Positions 6,974 through 8,456 of a stretch of 8,456 bases of DNA are shown here, one piece after another. The DNA comes from Tannerella sp. (GTDB taxonomy: Bacteria > Bacteroidota > Bacteroidia > Bacteroidales > Tannerellaceae). The notes beneath the pieces were generated by a model. The model was given only the letters and a program-made list of their open reading frames with translations. It did not search any database and had not been told where the DNA came from. A program made the position numbers and the translations under genes. The DNA lies in the NCBI GenBank assembly GCA_031289515.1, contig JAITPH010000098.1:1-8456 (forward strand), written 5' to 3'. How positions within the stretch are numbered: position 1 is the first letter of the stretch; each line of letters opens with the position of its first letter.

Positions 6974-7999
6974 TTAATTATTTGGGTTAAACTGCATCAA
7001 ACCGTCTTCAAAGCGTTTCACCGCCTGATCGAGTGTTCCGTAGAACTCGCCTCCGGAAGCGTTCTTATGCCCGCCTCCGTTGAAATATTTAGCGGCGAAC
7101 TTGTTGCACGGAAAATCTCCGACCGACCTCAGCGATGCCTTGATAAGATTCGTCTCCTGCCTGAAAAATGCCGAAAAGCGGATTCCCTTAATGCTCAACG
7201 GCAGATTTACAAAGCCTTCCGTATCGCCGCTTTTATACCTGAACGAGTTTAGCTCGCTTTGCGTCAATGCGAACATAGCCGCATGTTTGTCCGGATAGAT
7301 TTTCATCTTCTCGTAAAGGACGTATCCCATCAACCGTAACCGCGATTCGGAATATACCTGATTGACTTTCCGGTATATATCGTCTTTATCAATTCCTTTC
7401 TTTATAAGTTCGCTTACAATTATATATATGCCTTCGCTGTTTGAATTGTAGCTGAACGAGCCTGTATCGGTCATCATTCCAGTATAGAAACATTCGGCAG
7501 CATCTTTTTCTATCAGATCGACGTCGCCCAATGCGCATATTATGCGGAACATAAGCTCGCACGTGGAGCACATTTCCGGGTACGAAATCGAGATGTTGCA
7601 AAAATTTTCAGGATCGAGATGATGGTCTATCAGCACTTTCCGCGCATCCGAAGCCGCAACTGCCGACGCCAACTGCCCAACTCGCTTTACGGCGTTAAAA
7701 TCAAGACAAAAAAGTACGTCGGCGTCTGCCGTCAGTTGTGTCGCAAAATCAGGATATTGCTCATATATGACAATATCTCTCGCTCCGGGCATCCATTTGA
7801 GAAACTCCGGAAAACTGTTCGGCACGACTACCTTGATGGATTTTTTATCAAACGACATGAGATAATGATACAGTCCAAGCGAAGAGCCTATTGCATCGCC
7901 GTCGGGCATCTCATGGGCTACTATAACAAACTTATCGCCTTTATCTATATACGTTTTGAGTTTGTTTATCTTGTCGCTATCAATAATTTTTGTCAGCAT
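6974..7999 (-). CDS. nrnA: DHH-family phosphoesterase, NrnA-like oligoribonuclease/pAp phosphatase
   Basis: This 341-residue cytoplasmic enzyme has the two-domain DHH-DHHA1 layout of NrnA. It is expected to degrade nanoRNA of two to a few nucleotides, and perhaps to dephosphorylate 3'-phosphoadenosine 5'-phosphate. The metal-binding motifs appear in order: AHEMPDGDAIGSS (28-40), LDFN (99-102), LIDHH (123-127) and TGMMTDTGSF (173-182). The C-terminal DHHA1 motif FNGGGHKNASGG (306-317) binds substrate. Length is normal for the family. The start is well fixed, because an in-frame TAG lies five codons upstream of the ATG at 7997-7999 and no other ATG intervenes. It is the first gene of the five-gene operon, with a clear promoter about 55 bases upstream. 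Cyclic-dinucleotide phosphodiesterase activity is known in related DHH proteins and cannot be excluded, but no GGDEF, PAS or membrane part is present. Confidence 0.93.
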   Translation of the reverse strand: MLTKIIDSDKINKLKTYIDKGDKFVIVAHEMPDGDAIGSSLGLYHYLMSFDKKSIKVVVPNSFPEFLKWMPGARDIVIYEQYPDFATQLTADADVLFCLDFNAVKRVGQLASAVAASDARKVLIDHHLDPENFCNISISYPEMCSTCELMFRIICALGDVDLIEKDAAECFYTGMMTDTGSFSYNSNSEGIYIIVSELIKKGIDKDDIYRKVNQVYSESRLRLMGYVLYEKMKIYPDKHAAMFALTQSELNSFRYKSGDTEGFVNLPLSIKGIRFSAFFRQETNLIKASLRSVGDFPCNKFAAKYFNGGGHKNASGGEFYGTLDQAVKRFEDGLMQFNPNN

Positions 8000-8052
8000 A
8001 CATTTCTGTTGTTTCTATCATTTCCGTCAGCATACGTTCGCATTTCAAGGGT

Positions 8053-8072
8053 GCAAAGATAGCATCTTTTGC
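8053..8072. repeat. Imperfect inverted repeat between the nrnA and alaX promoters
   Basis: GCAAAGAT (8053-8060), a 3-base spacer, then ATCTTTTGC (8064-8072) form a dyad with one extra T on the right arm. The left arm contains most of the minus-strand -7 box and the right arm contains the plus-strand -33 TTTG. The symmetry could be an operator, or simply the result of two interleaved promoters. Confidence 0.4.
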
Positions 8073-8084
8073 GCTTAAAACAAA
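8054..8084 (-). promoter_or_regulatory. Bacteroidota promoter for the nrnA-DUF4827-glmM-EEP-spoU operon
   Basis: On the minus strand, TTTG (8084-8081) is followed after 19 bases by TATCTTTG (8061-8054), an excellent match to the -33/-7 consensus of the Bacteroidota housekeeping sigma factor. Transcription should start near 8047, giving a leader of about 48 nt before the ATG at 7999. No similarly clear promoter is apparent in the short gaps between the downstream genes, which supports one polycistronic unit. Confidence 0.75.
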
Positions 8085-8101
8085 ATAAAATCATATATTT
8101 G
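8068..8101 (+). promoter_or_regulatory. Bacteroidota promoter for the alaX-like gene
   Basis: TTTG at 8068-8071 and TATATTTG at 8094-8101 are separated by 22 bases, slightly long but acceptable for this phylum. The predicted start near 8108 leaves a leader of about 16 nt made almost entirely of A, with no Shine-Dalgarno motif. It is interleaved with the oppositely directed operon promoter. Confidence 0.65.
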
Positions 8102-8123
8102 CATCCAAAATAATAAAAAAAAC

Positions 8124-8456
8124 ATGGAACAGACGCCAATACCGAACTCTCACAACAAAGCGGAATATCCGCCGATGCACACTGCCGAACACATACTCAA
8201 CCGCACGATGGTCGACATGTTCGGATGCCCGCGTTCGAGAAATGCACATATCGAACGCAAAAAGTCTAAATGCGACTACCTGCTCGCCCAGCCGCCGACC
8301 GAAGCTCAAATCGTTGAAATAGAGCGGCGGGTTAATGAAGTCATCGACATGAATCTGACTGTGTCCTGCGATTTTATGTCTCTCGAAGAAGCCTCAAGAT
8401 AAGTCGATTTGAGCAAATTTCCCGAAAAAGTCTCTGAATCGATACGCAGTGTGAGG
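8124..8456 (+). pseudogene. AlaX-type alanyl-tRNA editing protein with in-frame TAA (partial, 3' end outside window)
   Basis: The reading frame encodes the N-terminal half of a stand-alone AlaRS-like editing domain, which hydrolyses Ser or Gly mischarged on tRNA-Ala. The zinc-binding HxxxH is present as MHTAEH (18-23, His19 and His23), followed by RNAHIERKKSKCDYLL (39-54), a strong family signature. A TAA at 8400-8402 stops translation after 92 residues. The same frame then continues without interruption to the window edge as VDLSKFPEKVSESIRSV, which looks like the next conserved segment of the family. Full-length members are about 150 residues and carry the second half of the zinc site (Cys and His) further downstream, so the 92-residue product should be inactive. 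Base-level readings support a nonsense change rather than a frameshift. A sequencing error or a recently inactivated gene are the main options; readthrough is less likely. The promoter and start are intact. Confidence 0.75.

Noticed and set aside
7619..8062. 147-codon open frame on the plus strand, antisense to the start of the nrnA-like gene
   Set aside because: It covers the conserved DHH coding region and the operon leader in antisense, and the predicted protein is a Lys/Arg-rich sequence with no recognisable domain.
8400..8402. TAA as a reassigned or selenocysteine-like sense codon
   Set aside because: TAA ends the nrnA-like and DUF4827 genes in this window, where following genes start within 10-19 bp, so it works as a normal stop. 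No special downstream element is recognisable.
1..8456. Search for a mobile element, CRISPR array, tRNA or rRNA gene, or defence system
   Set aside because: No direct-repeat arrays, transposase or integrase motifs, terminal inverted repeats or tRNA cloverleaf signals were seen. Nearly all sequence is accounted for by housekeeping-type genes and two short promoter gaps.

Overview
The window looks like an ordinary chromosomal segment from a Bacteroidota genome, most likely order Bacteroidales. Four lines of evidence support this. There are Bacteroidota-type promoters (TTTG/TTG at -33, TAnnTTTG at -7) in both divergent intergenic gaps. Start codons are preceded by A-rich leaders without Shine-Dalgarno motifs. 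The families DUF4294 and DUF4827 are typical of the phylum. The order DHH phosphoesterase - DUF4827 lipoprotein - GlmM-type phosphohexomutase is one I recall from Bacteroidales. TAA, TAG and TGA are all used as ordinary stops, so the standard bacterial code applies.

Layout. Positions 1-318 (+) hold the C-terminal end of an unidentified membrane protein that enters from outside the window. It converges on, and overlaps by 32 bp, a 633-residue acyl-CoA synthetase on the minus strand (287-2188). A divergent promoter gap (2189-2327) separates that gene from a plus-strand pair: an exported cyclophilin-type peptidyl-prolyl isomerase (2328-2987) and an exported DUF4294 protein (2995-3636). The pair meets a minus-strand five-gene run tail to tail, with one base between the stop codons.

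The minus-strand run reads, in transcription order: NrnA-like DHH phosphoesterase (7999-6974), DUF4827 lipoprotein (6954-6337), GlmM-like phosphoglucosamine mutase (6326-4938), exported endonuclease/exonuclease/phosphatase protein (4931-4179) and SpoU/TrmH-family RNA methyltransferase (4168-3638). Gaps are 6-19 bp, so it is very probably one operon, driven by a well-formed promoter at 8054-8084. The themes are nanoRNA/pAp turnover, supply of the UDP-GlcNAc precursor for cell wall and LPS, and RNA modification, together with two envelope proteins of unknown role.

A second divergent promoter, interleaved with the first, drives an alaX-type alanyl-tRNA editing gene (8124 onward). It carries an in-frame TAA at codon 93, after which family-like sequence continues in the same frame to the window edge. 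This is the most notable anomaly: a probable nonsense-disrupted gene, or a sequencing error. I see no mobile element, CRISPR array, rRNA or tRNA, and no clear sign of a novel multi-gene system.
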